Positions 29,530 to 37,887 of a stretch of 64,000 nucleotides of DNA are shown one piece after another (within the stretch, counting starts at the first letter, position 1; each line of letters starts with the position of its first letter). The stretch comes from Rhodoferax sp. BLA1. GTDB taxonomy: Bacteria; Pseudomonadota; Gammaproteobacteria; Burkholderiales; Burkholderiaceae_C. Below the pieces are notes generated by a model. That model saw nothing but the letters and a program-made list of their open reading frames with translations. It was not told where the DNA came from and did not search any database. The stretch is from positions 496,001 through 560,000 of the forward strand of contig NZ_SZVI01000013.1 of the NCBI RefSeq assembly GCF_013416775.1, given 5' to 3'. A program made the position numbers and the translations under genes.

Positions 29530-30192
29530 ATGCGACAGCTGTTGTGCTTTTTGGCGGCGTTGATGTTCGGGGGGGCGGCGATGGCGGTTGAAGAAGCCAA
29601 GTTTCAAGTTCTGGCCCAGGAGGGCGGGTTTGAACTGCGCCAGTACGCGCCCTTGATCGTGGCCGAAACCTGGGTGGAGGGTGACATGGACGCCGCCTCC
29701 AGCAAGGGTTTCCGAGCCATTGCGGACTACATTTTTGGCAACAACACCGCGCCCCAAACGCAGCAAAGCAGCAAGATCGCGATGACCGCACCCGTGACCC
29801 TGGAGCCGCAAGGCCAGCCCACCCAGCTGGCCATGACGGCCCCGGTCACGGTGGAGCCCGCGCCTGACGCGCCGGGCTGGGTGGCGGCGCAGCGCTGGCG
29901 GGTGCAGTTTGTCATGCCCAGCCAGTACACGCTGGCCGCGCTGCCACAACCCAACAGCGCCGCGGTGACCTTGCGCGAGGTGCCGGGCAAGACGATGGCC
30001 GTAGCCACCTACTCCGGCTTCAACACCAATAGCCGCATCCAGACGGAAACGCAGGCACTGCTTGGCTGGATCCAAACACGCCAACTGGTGGCTGCGGGCC
30101 CGGCGCAACTGGCACGCTACGACCCGCCGTGGACGCTACCCATCTGGCGTCGCAACGAAATCCAGATCGAGATCAAAGCGGCTGGCTCCTGA
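29530..30192 (+). CDS. Exported SOUL heme-binding family protein
   Basis: The 220-residue product has a short signal peptide (MRQLLCFLAALMFGGAAMA) and a SOUL domain beginning FQVLAQEGGFELRQYAPLIVAE. The pattern KIAMTAPVT, repeated as LAMTAPVTVE, and FVMPSQYTLAALPQP are hallmarks of the family. Homologues bind heme or tetrapyrroles; a periplasmic role is inferred. It is 11 bases downstream of the fasciclin gene. Confidence 0.9.
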   Translation: MRQLLCFLAALMFGGAAMAVEEAKFQVLAQEGGFELRQYAPLIVAETWVEGDMDAASSKGFRAIADYIFGNNTAPQTQQSSKIAMTAPVTLEPQGQPTQLAMTAPVTVEPAPDAPGWVAAQRWRVQFVMPSQYTLAALPQPNSAAVTLREVPGKTMAVATYSGFNTNSRIQTETQALLGWIQTRQLVAAGPAQLARYDPPWTLPIWRRNEIQIEIKAAGS

Positions 30193-30256
30193 GCGCAGTC
30201 TGGGGCCAAAGCTGGTCCGCGCCCCCAGCGCAGCAACTGTCGGGTTGCAGCCCTGT

Positions 30257-30385
30257 TCACTCGTCCCGCGCGCTGGCCCGTCGCAGCCGCCAGCGCTCCA
30301 GCAGTTTTTCCTTTCGCTTCGGGTTGAGTGACTGGAAACGTTGCGTGAGCCTGACTTTGGCTGCGTGGCGCTCTTCAGGTGTCCT
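30257..30385 (-). pseudogene. DUF3106-like C-terminal remnant
   Basis: On the minus strand a short open segment reads RTPEERHAAKVRLTQRFQSL followed by NPKRKEKLLERWRLRRA and a stop. The alternating Arg/Glu helical pattern with PEER and ERW is that of DUF3106-type proteins. No start, signal peptide or N-terminal half is present, so it is a fragment. It may still be translated as part of a 72-codon frame; I consider that unlikely. Confidence 0.4.
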
Positions 30386-30398
30386 GGGTAGCCTGCGC

Positions 30399-30656
30399 GG
30401 AGTGCAAAACGGGCGCGCCACGCTGACGGTGTCAGACCAGGGGCCAGGCATGGAGGCGGCCCCAATGCAGGACATACTGCGGCCCTTTCACCGCGGGCAG
30501 GCCAGCCGCCAGAGGCCCGGCAACAGCCCGGGGTTGGCCATCGTGAATGAGACCGTGTGCCGCCACGGAGGGCTAAAGAGCTTTCACATCACCCACCCGG
30601 GGCCGGTGGTGGCGGTGACTGTGCCCACCGCTGGCGAACACACTGCCAGCCAGTGA
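30399..30656 (+). pseudogene. Histidine kinase HATPase C-terminal remnant
   Basis: The plus-strand frame reads GRATLTVSDQGPGM, then ILRPFHRGQASRQRPGNSPG and LAIVNETVCRHGG, ending with a stop. This is the G1-F-G2 order of a kinase ATP-binding domain (usual forms DNGPGI, FYRG, GLGLAIV, HGG). The G2 box is damaged (GNSPGLAIV) and the kinase N-terminal part, including the phosphoacceptor histidine, is absent, so the gene is broken. Confidence 0.65.
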
Positions 30657-30681
30657 ACGCAGTCAGCATCCAACTAATTAC

Positions 30682-30740
30682 AAGCAAAATTGGCCTCCAG
30701 CCCTTATACAACAAGGGCTAATAGCTATATAAAACAAAGT
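30682..30740 (+). repeat. Dispersed repeat downstream of the kinase remnant
   Basis: This is the clearest copy: AAAATTGGCCTCCAGCCCTT, then ACAACAAGGGCTAATAGCTA and TATAAAACAAAG. The AGCCCTT and AAGGGCT arms form a small hairpin. Other copies in the window were recognised by comparison with this one. Confidence 0.8.
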
Positions 30741-30757
30741 TCTCAGCGCTTTGCCGA

Positions 30758-31861
30758 TCATGCCAGCACCGCCTCCACCGGGCGGCGCAAAGACCTGGGC
30801 AGGCTTGGGCCGCGCCCGAACCGCACCACCAGATCAGGTCGCTGGCCCCCCAGACCCAGGGTACTTGCCAACTGCGGGCGCAATGCCGCCACCTCCACCG
30901 GCTGGTTCAGCATCGCGTTGCGGATGCCCAGTGCGGTGGCCTGCAGCGCAAAACGCTCATAACAGCGCCCCACCTCCACCCAGTTGGCCTTGTTGTTGGC
31001 CTGGCCCACAAACACCGCGATCCCCGCCGAGCTACGCACCTGCCGCGCTAGCTTGTCGTTCTCACTTTGGGGTGTGACCACCCAGTCAAACAACCTGTCA
31101 CCCAACCAGGCCGGCACACTGGGGTTGCCCGAAGCCGCGCTGTACAGGCCATCACGCGTGTGCGCCGCGTCCGCGCCGTTAAAACGCAGCCAGGTCTTGA
31201 GTTCGGTGACAAAGGCCGGGTCAGCCAGTTGGGCCGTGTTGCCCTGCAGAATGAGATCCTGCACCTGCGCCATCGCCGCGGGCTCGGTCAACAACAGCAG
31301 GTGCACGCTGTTTGAGCTGCCCGCACGCTGCAGCAGCGCCAGCTCGGCCGTGCTGAGCGGCTGGCTGTCATAGTCGCCCCGGGTGCATTGGCGCTGGGGG
31401 ATGGCTTTGAACAGATCGGTGGCCTGCGCCGCCGTAGGGCTGAACGATACGCGCAGCGCGTCGGTGGCGGGATCGAACACCCCCTCACCCTGGAGCCCAT
31501 GGGCCAGTGCGGCCTGGGCCAGGTTTTCGGCCGCGCAACCCAGCGACACAAACACATGGTGCAGGTCCGGGTCCACCACAGGACACAAGCGCGTCCGGTC
31601 AGGCAAGATGCTGATGGCCTGACCGCTGCCCGCCAGCGCAAACCTCCAGCACTGCGTGTTATGGCTGGACGGCGCCAACGTGGCGTAACGCACCAGCTCT
31701 CGCCCCAGCGCGGCGCCGTTGAACCCGGTCAGCGCACCCAGCCGCCAGGTCTGGTCGGCCACCGACTCATAACTGTTTTCTGCGGGTTCTGATGAACAAC
31801 CTGCGAGGGCCAGTGAGCTGCCCAGAAGGGCTGAGGTGGTGAAGTGTCTGCGTGTGAACAT
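30758..31861 (-). CDS. Tat-exported lipoprotein nitroreductase-like FMN protein
   Basis: The 367-residue protein begins FTRRHFTTSALLGSSLALAGC, which combines a twin-arginine-like motif with a lipobox (LAGC), so it is probably exported and anchored. The rest fits the nitroreductase superfamily: LAPSSHNTQCWRFAL is the usual FMN-binding APSSxNxQPW segment, and GRCYERFALQATALGIRNAM is the C-terminal family helix. It resembles Acg-type members. The substrate is unknown. The start at 31861 keeps the Tat signal at the N-terminus; the longer frame adds unrelated residues. Confidence 0.82.
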   Translation of the reverse strand: MFTRRHFTTSALLGSSLALAGCSSEPAENSYESVADQTWRLGALTGFNGAALGRELVRYATLAPSSHNTQCWRFALAGSGQAISILPDRTRLCPVVDPDLHHVFVSLGCAAENLAQAALAHGLQGEGVFDPATDALRVSFSPTAAQATDLFKAIPQRQCTRGDYDSQPLSTAELALLQRAGSSNSVHLLLLTEPAAMAQVQDLILQGNTAQLADPAFVTELKTWLRFNGADAAHTRDGLYSAASGNPSVPAWLGDRLFDWVVTPQSENDKLARQVRSSAGIAVFVGQANNKANWVEVGRCYERFALQATALGIRNAMLNQPVEVAALRPQLASTLGLGGQRPDLVVRFGRGPSLPRSLRRPVEAVLA

Positions 31862-32305
31862 GGTGCGAATCCCTTGCCTAACAACGCCCTGGGGAAACAA
31901 GTGCTGGTGCATGGATGGGATTGTGCGCCTGGCATGTTTCAGAGTGATGTGCGGCACCAGGCCAGCTGTGTGGTTCGCCTACTCGCGGGCGACTAGGCTG
32001 GATGTGCCAGCTAAGCTGAATCTTTTACGCAGCAGGCACGCCCGGTAACCACGCCACGCGAATAGGGCCTGCGCATGCGAACCCCACCACTTGCCTTCAA
32101 CATGTCTGGATGCTGCAGATCTCTGGAAAACTACAAGAGACGTTCAGAGTTTTAACGTGACGGGCTGGCCTCGACCCACAGCGGTACCACAAGTGGTGCG
32201 ATTCGGCTCCGCGAAGCAGTCATATGGTGAAGGAATCCGGTATGCTTGCTACAGGCATGGCGCTTTGGCGCGCCCTGCCTCCCCATCAATAACTTAGGAA
32301 ATACG
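31862..32305. other. Intergenic region upstream of the conflict-system genes
   Basis: No gene could be supported in these 444 bases. Base composition falls towards the island. A perfect short palindrome, ACCACAAGTGGT, lies at 32186-32197, about 110 bases before the Trypco1 gene, and could be an operator. No promoter stands out clearly. The region should contain the divergent promoters of the nitroreductase and the island operon. Confidence 0.5.
32186..32197. promoter_or_regulatory. Candidate operator palindrome
   Basis: ACCAC-AA-GTGGT is a perfect inverted repeat in the gap upstream of the island operon. The placement suits a repressor site, but a 12-base palindrome can arise by chance. Confidence 0.25.
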
Positions 32306-32653
32306 ATGGCTAGCACGCTCAAACTGATTGACATCGACGGCCAACCAGTATGGGTCGAAGTCACAGACATCCCAGTTTCCGCGAGTCCGGACAAACCCGG
32401 GCGATTTGCCGACACATCGGCTGTTGGCGCAATTCAGGATGTGACAAATCTCGTTAGAAAAGTCAACTTTTCCGAGACTCTGAAGGCGGTGGTTGGCCCC
32501 GTTTACGCTGCACTTCAGTCGATGGCACCTGAGGAGGCGACGGTCGAGCTTTCGCTCGGCATAAAGGGTGAAGTAGGCATTTTTGTCGCGTCGAGCGAGG
32601 CAACTGCATCTATCAAGGTCAGCGCGAAGTGGAAGTTTCCGAAGTCGGCTTGA
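32306..32653 (+). CDS. Trypco1 (CU044_2847-type) trypsin-co-occurring protein
   Basis: The 115-residue protein matches the Trypco1 pattern: an N-terminal beta hairpin (LIDIDGQPVWVEVTDIP), a helical middle (NFSETLKAVVGPVYAAL), then VELSLGIKGEVGIFVAS and a final ASIKVSAKWKF strand. The family is known from computational surveys of bacterial conflict systems, where it sits next to trypsin-like proteases; its biochemical role is not established. The ATG at 32306 has AGGA upstream. It ends ten bases before the protease-NTPase gene and is surely in the same operon. A regulator, adaptor or substrate of the protease are all possible. Confidence 0.82.
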   Translation: MASTLKLIDIDGQPVWVEVTDIPVSASPDKPGRFADTSAVGAIQDVTNLVRKVNFSETLKAVVGPVYAALQSMAPEEATVELSLGIKGEVGIFVASSEATASIKVSAKWKFPKSA

Positions 32654-32663
32654 CGAGGCTTAG

Positions 32664-35081
32664 GTGAGCACAATCAATTCGGCTTTGGTGAGCATTTGGA
32701 CGCGACGTGATTCAAGTGCGGCTGAAGATTTCCTTTGCACTGGCGTCTTCGTTTCTGATACCTGGATTCTTACAGCCAAACATGCGGCTCAAACGGGGAA
32801 GAATATCTGGGCAAGCGCGACTGCGAGTGGCCCAAACTCGTACTCCGTTGTCGAAAGGCAGTTGCACGACGACTTGGACGTTGCACTGCTCAGGGTGGAG
32901 TCATCGCCTGCAGGATCAAGCTTCCTTCCCTGCAATGCCCAGGTGAGATATGAGCAGCTGAACAGGCCGATTACGCTTGTCGGGTTCTTCGAGGGCAGGT
33001 TGGAAGCCGCGCAGGATCTTGACATACTCCGATTCGCTGAAGCCGACAGACATTATCTGACGGGATTGAAGCAGCCTTATGGGCAGAGCGGCAGTCCTGT
33101 ATGCAGCGGCGGTTCTATCTGGGCGATAGCCGTCCGGCACTACGCGGACGGCAATACACATCGCGGTTGTGTCATTGCCGTGCATCAATTCGTCACCTGG
33201 CTGCAATCCTACGTGCCGAACGCTGTCATTGAGGAACAGACGGCAGCCCCTCCGGGTTGGGACGTTATTGACCCCACTTTCCTCCAGACAGCGGCAGCGA
33301 CCATCCGCACAGGTGATCTTTCTGAGTACTTCGATGGTGAAGATCCTTTGTGGCCCACTATCTCGACCGGCCGAATACCGGTTCGAGCAGCAGTCGGAGT
33401 CCTTCTGGATCGACTACTGGATGCCCGAAACAGGGTGGAGAGTGCTCACCTAATCATTGGGCCAGGTGGCGAAGGCAAGACAACGGTTGTTATGCAGGCT
33501 GCTGCGATCTTGGCGAAGCAGAAGGAGTGGCGCGTGTTGTTCAGGCGCTCCGGAGGCGATGGATATGGAGGTCGGCTTCATTGGGATGATTTGGCGCCAC
33601 ACATAAAGACCGACACTGCCCTATGTTTGCTCATTGATGACGCGCACGAGGTTCGCCAGGAAGTTGCTGATTTCCTACGTCGCGATCGAGTTGATGGCGT
33701 TGTCGGGCGGGTTGCCGGCGCATCGGTTCACCTCGTTCTCTGCACGCACAAGGACGACTGGGCGCGTGCCGAGAAGAACTGGCCCCGGGAAATATGGCGG
33801 CCTACCGAACTGCATATTGCCGGGTTGTCAAAATCCGACGCACTTCAGGTCATTCGCGGTTACCGCAATGAGGCATCACTTGGCTTGCTGGACCCAGACT
33901 GTAGCAATGATGCTCTGGCTGATCTTCTCGTTGCGAAAGCCGATACGCTTGGCCAATTGCATGAGGCTGCCCTATTAGGCGCACTGATTGAGGCCCGAAC
34001 CGGGCTGCCGCTAGATGTCCACGTCGAGCGAATTCTCGTCCGTGCAGCCACAGCAGCGAACCAAACTGGGCTGCCAGTTAGCAAGTGCCTCGTCTTTACG
34101 GCGGCCGCGAACTCTGCAGGTCTTCATCGTTTGCGCCATGACGTACTTCGGCTCGCCACTGAACATTCAGATCAGGAGGTTGGAGCTGCCATTGGTACGT
34201 CCGCTTCGGAATTGCGTATTGAAGGATTTGGAGCGGGGCAGACTGTTCGCGTTAGGCATAGTGCGATTGCGCGCCAGGTTGCTCGCTTCGCGTTCGATGC
34301 CGCCTCAACGGCTTCACACCACTTCGACAAGGCTCTGGTGTTTCGGAAACTTAGTTTTGCGTTGGTTCGGACAGTGCCACGGTTCTGGTGCTCTCCTGCT
34401 GCGGCACCTCTACTTAATCTCGCGGCGGCATATCGCATGATCGACCCGACCATTGCGGTTGCCGTTGCCGAAGGTGCCGTCGAGGGCGCGCCTGACAACG
34501 ATCATCTGCGGTCGCACTTGGCTCAGACCCACAGGGAGACAAGCAAGGAAGGCGCGCAGGTGGCGTGGGAAACGTGTCGAGAATTCTTTGAGCACTATCC
34601 CACGAAGTTAATGCTCCCTACGATTCGGGCTTTGGTTCTCGAATGGGCTGTTTCCGCAGGGGAGTGCATTGAAATGCCTGACCGCGGCGCGCAAAACGCT
34701 TGGCTAGCGCTCCTGTCATTCTCTGATCAATGGGGCGGCCAGGAGTTACCACTTAAGCACGCAAGGCATCTTCCGACCATAACGATGGGATTGAAGTTGA
34801 TGGGAGATTCACTCAAAGACGACTTGGCTGGACGTGTTGCTGCGGCTATCCTTTTGGTCGGACGGGCAATTGCTGGCACACACCATCTCGGGGAGGTCGA
34901 TGGCCTCGCTAAGCAAGCAAAGAAGGCAGTTTCGAGAAGCGACTTGGAACCGATTCTCAGTGAGCTATCTTGCAAAGCTTGGGATTTTACAAGTACAGAC
35001 TTTCGTGCCCAATCGTTCTTTCCACATCATGGTGCCCTTACTTTTCGGTTGCTGGCAACCACAGTCGCGCAGAATCCTTAG
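32664..35081 (+). CDS. Trypsin-like protease / STAND-type NTPase / helical-repeat protein
   Basis: The 805-residue protein has three parts. Residues 1-190 form a trypsin-fold protease with the full triad: H40 in ILTAKHA, D72 in DLDVALLRV and S142 in GQSGSP. Residues about 236-460 form a P-loop NTPase with Walker A GPGGEGKTT (K272) and Walker B LCLLIDDAHE (D325, D326), followed by a STAND-like LHIAGLSKSDALQVIRGY segment. Residues about 470-805 are helical, with TPR-like periodicity near 580-660. I infer that ligand sensing by the repeats and nucleotide-driven assembly unleash the protease, as in NLR-like immune proteins. The start is GTG with GAGG five bases upstream. GC is lower than in flanking genes. 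Confidence 0.85.
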   Translation: MSTINSALVSIWTRRDSSAAEDFLCTGVFVSDTWILTAKHAAQTGKNIWASATASGPNSYSVVERQLHDDLDVALLRVESSPAGSSFLPCNAQVRYEQLNRPITLVGFFEGRLEAAQDLDILRFAEADRHYLTGLKQPYGQSGSPVCSGGSIWAIAVRHYADGNTHRGCVIAVHQFVTWLQSYVPNAVIEEQTAAPPGWDVIDPTFLQTAAATIRTGDLSEYFDGEDPLWPTISTGRIPVRAAVGVLLDRLLDARNRVESAHLIIGPGGEGKTTVVMQAAAILAKQKEWRVLFRRSGGDGYGGRLHWDDLAPHIKTDTALCLLIDDAHEVRQEVADFLRRDRVDGVVGRVAGASVHLVLCTHKDDWARAEKNWPREIWRPTELHIAGLSKSDALQVIRGYRNEASLGLLDPDCSNDALADLLVAKADTLGQLHEAALLGALIEARTGLPLDVHVERILVRAATAANQTGLPVSKCLVFTAAANSAGLHRLRHDVLRLATEHSDQEVGAAIGTSASELRIEGFGAGQTVRVRHSAIARQVARFAFDAASTASHHFDKALVFRKLSFALVRTVPRFWCSPAAAPLLNLAAAYRMIDPTIAVAVAEGAVEGAPDNDHLRSHLAQTHRETSKEGAQVAWETCREFFEHYPTKLMLPTIRALVLEWAVSAGECIEMPDRGAQNAWLALLSFSDQWGGQELPLKHARHLPTITMGLKLMGDSLKDDLAGRVAAAILLVGRAIAGTHHLGEVDGLAKQAKKAVSRSDLEPILSELSCKAWDFTSTDFRAQSFFPHHGALTFRLLATTVAQNP

Positions 35082-35432
35082 CTACTATTATGATTTGCTC
35101 ACGGTCAGCACCTGAGACAAATTTGCGCGGTGTCAGAGCCAGGACGTGGCTCCTGCAGCACCTTTTCACTTGCACGACCCAGTAGTGGGGCCACTTGCAG
35201 GTTGTGGCGGGTCAATCGCTGCAAATCCTAGAGCCGGAACTGGACGGGCAAGGGCACCGCAACTGGCCGGTTCCCTACAGTGAAACGGCACTCTGAATCC
35301 CAGTTCTTTTGTCGGCGTACAAAAGCCGTTCGCCAGCAGGGGATGGGTTGGGGTGGCGGCCGATTTCTGCGCATTTGGCAGTATGAGGCCGCCGCCTCAA
35401 CCCATCCCCTGCCACCCACATTCGCACCGGCC
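35082..35432. other. Intergenic region with hairpins between island and LysR gene
   Basis: I see no gene in these 351 bases. Three inverted repeats are present: GAGCCA/TGGCTC at 35136-35152, CTTTTGT/ACAAAAG at 35306-35325, and a much longer one at 35336-35412, annotated separately. Both flanking genes end here, so the hairpins could serve as terminators, although none is followed by a clear T run. Confidence 0.6.
35336..35412. repeat. Long imperfect inverted repeat
   Basis: Two 26-base arms, 35336-35361 and 35387-35412, pair at 24 of 26 positions around a 25-base loop. The left arm starts GCAGGGGATGGGTTG and the right arm ends CAACCCATCCCCTGC. The loop itself contains a small CTGC/GCAG stem. 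No transposase or T run is near. A folded RNA, a bidirectional terminator or a REP/MITE-like element are all possible. Confidence 0.75.
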
Positions 35433-36338
35433 TCAAAGAATCGGGCTTGACTCCCCACACACATCCAACACACCCCCCCGCAACCAGCGGTGCGCGGCAT
35501 CACCATCCATACGCGGGTGCCAGAGCATGGACACGGTGATCTCTGGTGCGGGCATAGGCAGGGCAAAGCTGAACAGGCCAGCGCGCAACTTGCCGGTGTG
35601 GCGCTCGGGCACGGTGGTGATCAGGTCGGTGGCGCGTGTGATGGCCAGCGCGGCTGAAAAACCGCCGACATAGGCGCCAATCACCCGCTCCAGCCCCAGC
35701 GCGGACAAGGCCTCGTCCATCAACCCCTTGTCCAGACCACGGCGCGACACCAGCACGTGTTGGCCTGCCGCATAACGGGCAGTTGTGATCTCACCCTGGC
35801 ACAACACATGACCCTGTCGCACCACACCCACAAATCTGTCATGGAACAACACCCGTGTGCGAACCTCGGGGCCGGTATCGTCACCCACCACACCGGTTTC
35901 CAGATCGACACTGCCGTCGCGCAAGGCGGTGCTGTGTTTGTCGAGCTTGGGCACAAAACGCAGCCGCACGCCGGGCGCTTGCTGGTTAACGCGCTTGATC
36001 AGGTCCGGGCCAAAATTCTCGGTGAAACCGTCGCTGACACGCAGGGTGAAGGTGCGCACCAGTTGTGACAGGTCGAGCAACTCGGCAGGGCGCAACACCG
36101 CCTGCGCGTCCTGCACCAGTTGACTCACCTGCGCACGCAGCTGCAGCGCTCGGGGGGTGGGCACCAGGCCGCGCCCGGCCCGGACCAAGAGCGGGTCGCC
36201 CAGGGTCTCGCGCAGGCGCGCCAGGGCGCGGCTCATGGCAGACGGGCTCAGGTGCAGGCGTTGCGCGGCACGCGTCACGTTGCCTTCGGCGAGCAACACG
36301 TCCAGCGTGACAAGTTGGTTCAGATCAGGGTTCGACAT
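35433..36338 (-). CDS. LysR-family transcriptional regulator
   Basis: The 301-residue protein has the LysR winged-helix domain at its N-terminus (DLNQLVTLDVLLAEGNVTRA, then LSPSAMSRALARLRETLGDP) and a substrate-binding domain from about residue 90. It is divergent from an MFS exporter gene with 122 bases between them, the standard arrangement for a LysR regulator controlling its neighbour. The effector is unknown. The start at 36338 (MSNPDLNQ) was chosen because the frame upstream crosses the promoter region. Confidence 0.92.
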   Translation of the reverse strand: MSNPDLNQLVTLDVLLAEGNVTRAAQRLHLSPSAMSRALARLRETLGDPLLVRAGRGLVPTPRALQLRAQVSQLVQDAQAVLRPAELLDLSQLVRTFTLRVSDGFTENFGPDLIKRVNQQAPGVRLRFVPKLDKHSTALRDGSVDLETGVVGDDTGPEVRTRVLFHDRFVGVVRQGHVLCQGEITTARYAAGQHVLVSRRGLDKGLMDEALSALGLERVIGAYVGGFSAALAITRATDLITTVPERHTGKLRAGLFSFALPMPAPEITVSMLWHPRMDGDAAHRWLRGGVLDVCGESSPIL

Positions 36339-36460
36339 GGGGTGGGCTGGGCACTGAGAACGGGCGTCAGACGCAATCACACAATGCAAATGTAGCGCCT
36401 TCCGCTCGGGTGTTGCTGTCCCTACCATGCAGATATCAACCCTTCAGAACTGAGCCCTAC

Positions 36461-37876
36461 ATGATTTCCAAACACCCAACACAGACCGATGACGCAGCAC
36501 AAAAAAAGCCTGCGGTTACATGGGTACTGCTGAGCCTGTCGATGGCCATGTTGTTGTCCTCGCTGGGCACCAGTATCACCAACGTGGCGCTGCCGACGTT
36601 GGCGCAGGTGTTTGGTGTGTCCTTTCAGGCGGTGCAGTGGGTGGTGCTGGCCTACCTGCTGGCCATCACCAGCCTGATTGTGGGTGCCGGGCGGCTGGGC
36701 GACATGGTTGGCCGCAGGCGGCTGTTGCTGGTTGGCATCGGGCTGTTCACTGTGGCCTCAAGCTTGTGCGCTGCCGCGCCCACACTCTGGCTGTTGATCA
36801 CCGCCCGCGCTGTGCAGGGCCTGGGGGCGGCGATTCTGATGGCGCTGACCATGGCGCTGGTGGGTGAAGCCGTGCCCAAAGAAAAGACGGGCAGCGCCAT
36901 GGGTTTGCTGGGTACGATGTCGGCGGTGGGCACCGCGCTGGGGCCCACGCTGGGTGGTGTGTTGATTGGTAGCTGGGGTTGGCAGGCCATCTTTTGGGTC
37001 AACGTGCCGCTGGGTGTGCTGACCTTTTTCCTGGCGCGGCGTTATCTGCCCATGGATCGCTCGGGGCCAAAACCGACCTGGGCCAGTTTTGATGGGCCAG
37101 GCACGCTGCTGCTGGCGCTGACACTGGTGGCTTATGCGCTGGCGATGACGTTGGGGCGCGGCAGTTTTAGCTGGCTCAACGCGGCACTGCTGCTTGCTAC
37201 GGCAACCGGGGCGGGTGTGTTTGTGTGGATGGAGAAGCGGGCAGCCTCCCCCTTGATCCGATGGGCCATGTTCAGCAACCCGGTATTGAGCGCGGGCTTT
37301 GCCATGAGTGCCCTGGTGACCACGGTGGTGATGGCCACCTTGGTGGTAGGGCCGTTTTACCTGTCCGGTGCGCTGCAGCTGGATGCAAGCCGTGTGGGCC
37401 TGGTGATGTCGACCGGGCCAGTGGTGGCTGCGTTAACGGGTGTGCCGGCGGGTCGGATTGTCGACCGGTTGGGCGCACACACCATGAGCCTGTGCGGGCT
37501 GGCCGCCATGTTGGTGGGCGCAACACTACTGGGCCTGCTGCCCATGGCTTGGGGGGTTGCGGGCTACGTCTTGCCGCTGATTGTGGTCACCGCAGGTTAT
37601 GCCTTGTTTCAAGCAGCCAACAACACCGCCGTGGTGCGTGATGTGCAAGCCGACCGGCGGGGTGTGGTGTCTGGCCTGCTGGGCCTGTCGCGTAACCTGG
37701 GGCTGATCACCGGTGCCTCTGTGATGGGCGCGGTGTTTGTGGCCGGATCGGGGGCGACAGAGATCACAACTGCTCAGCCCGAGGAGATGGCGGCGGGGCT
37801 ACACGCCACTTTTGCCGTGGCGGCGGGCCTGCTTCTTGTTGCGCTGGCCTTGGCTGTGCGCAGCCGGGCACGTTAA
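36461..37876 (+). CDS. MFS transporter, DHA2 (EmrB/QacA-like) family
   Basis: The 471-residue protein has about 14 membrane segments. Motif A appears as GRLGDMVGRRRLLL and the DHA2-type motif near GLLGTMSAVGTALGPTLGGV. Members export drugs or metabolites using the proton gradient. The 14-segment length and motif C-like sequence favour drug efflux. It is divergent from the LysR gene, which probably induces it. ATG 36461 follows directly from the intergenic region. Confidence 0.92.
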   Translation: MISKHPTQTDDAAQKKPAVTWVLLSLSMAMLLSSLGTSITNVALPTLAQVFGVSFQAVQWVVLAYLLAITSLIVGAGRLGDMVGRRRLLLVGIGLFTVASSLCAAAPTLWLLITARAVQGLGAAILMALTMALVGEAVPKEKTGSAMGLLGTMSAVGTALGPTLGGVLIGSWGWQAIFWVNVPLGVLTFFLARRYLPMDRSGPKPTWASFDGPGTLLLALTLVAYALAMTLGRGSFSWLNAALLLATATGAGVFVWMEKRAASPLIRWAMFSNPVLSAGFAMSALVTTVVMATLVVGPFYLSGALQLDASRVGLVMSTGPVVAALTGVPAGRIVDRLGAHTMSLCGLAAMLVGATLLGLLPMAWGVAGYVLPLIVVTAGYALFQAANNTAVVRDVQADRRGVVSGLLGLSRNLGLITGASVMGAVFVAGSGATEITTAQPEEMAAGLHATFAVAAGLLLVALALAVRSRAR

Positions 37877-37887
37877 AGGCGCGCGGC

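Larger units (their letters stand above)
30193..30757. other. Gene-poor stretch with decayed gene remnants
   Basis: This 565-base stretch between the SOUL gene and the nitroreductase has no intact gene. It holds two overlapping remnants annotated separately, a DUF3106-like end on the minus strand and a histidine-kinase end on the plus strand, and then a well-preserved dispersed repeat. It looks like a former two-component or regulatory locus that has decayed. Confidence 0.6.
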
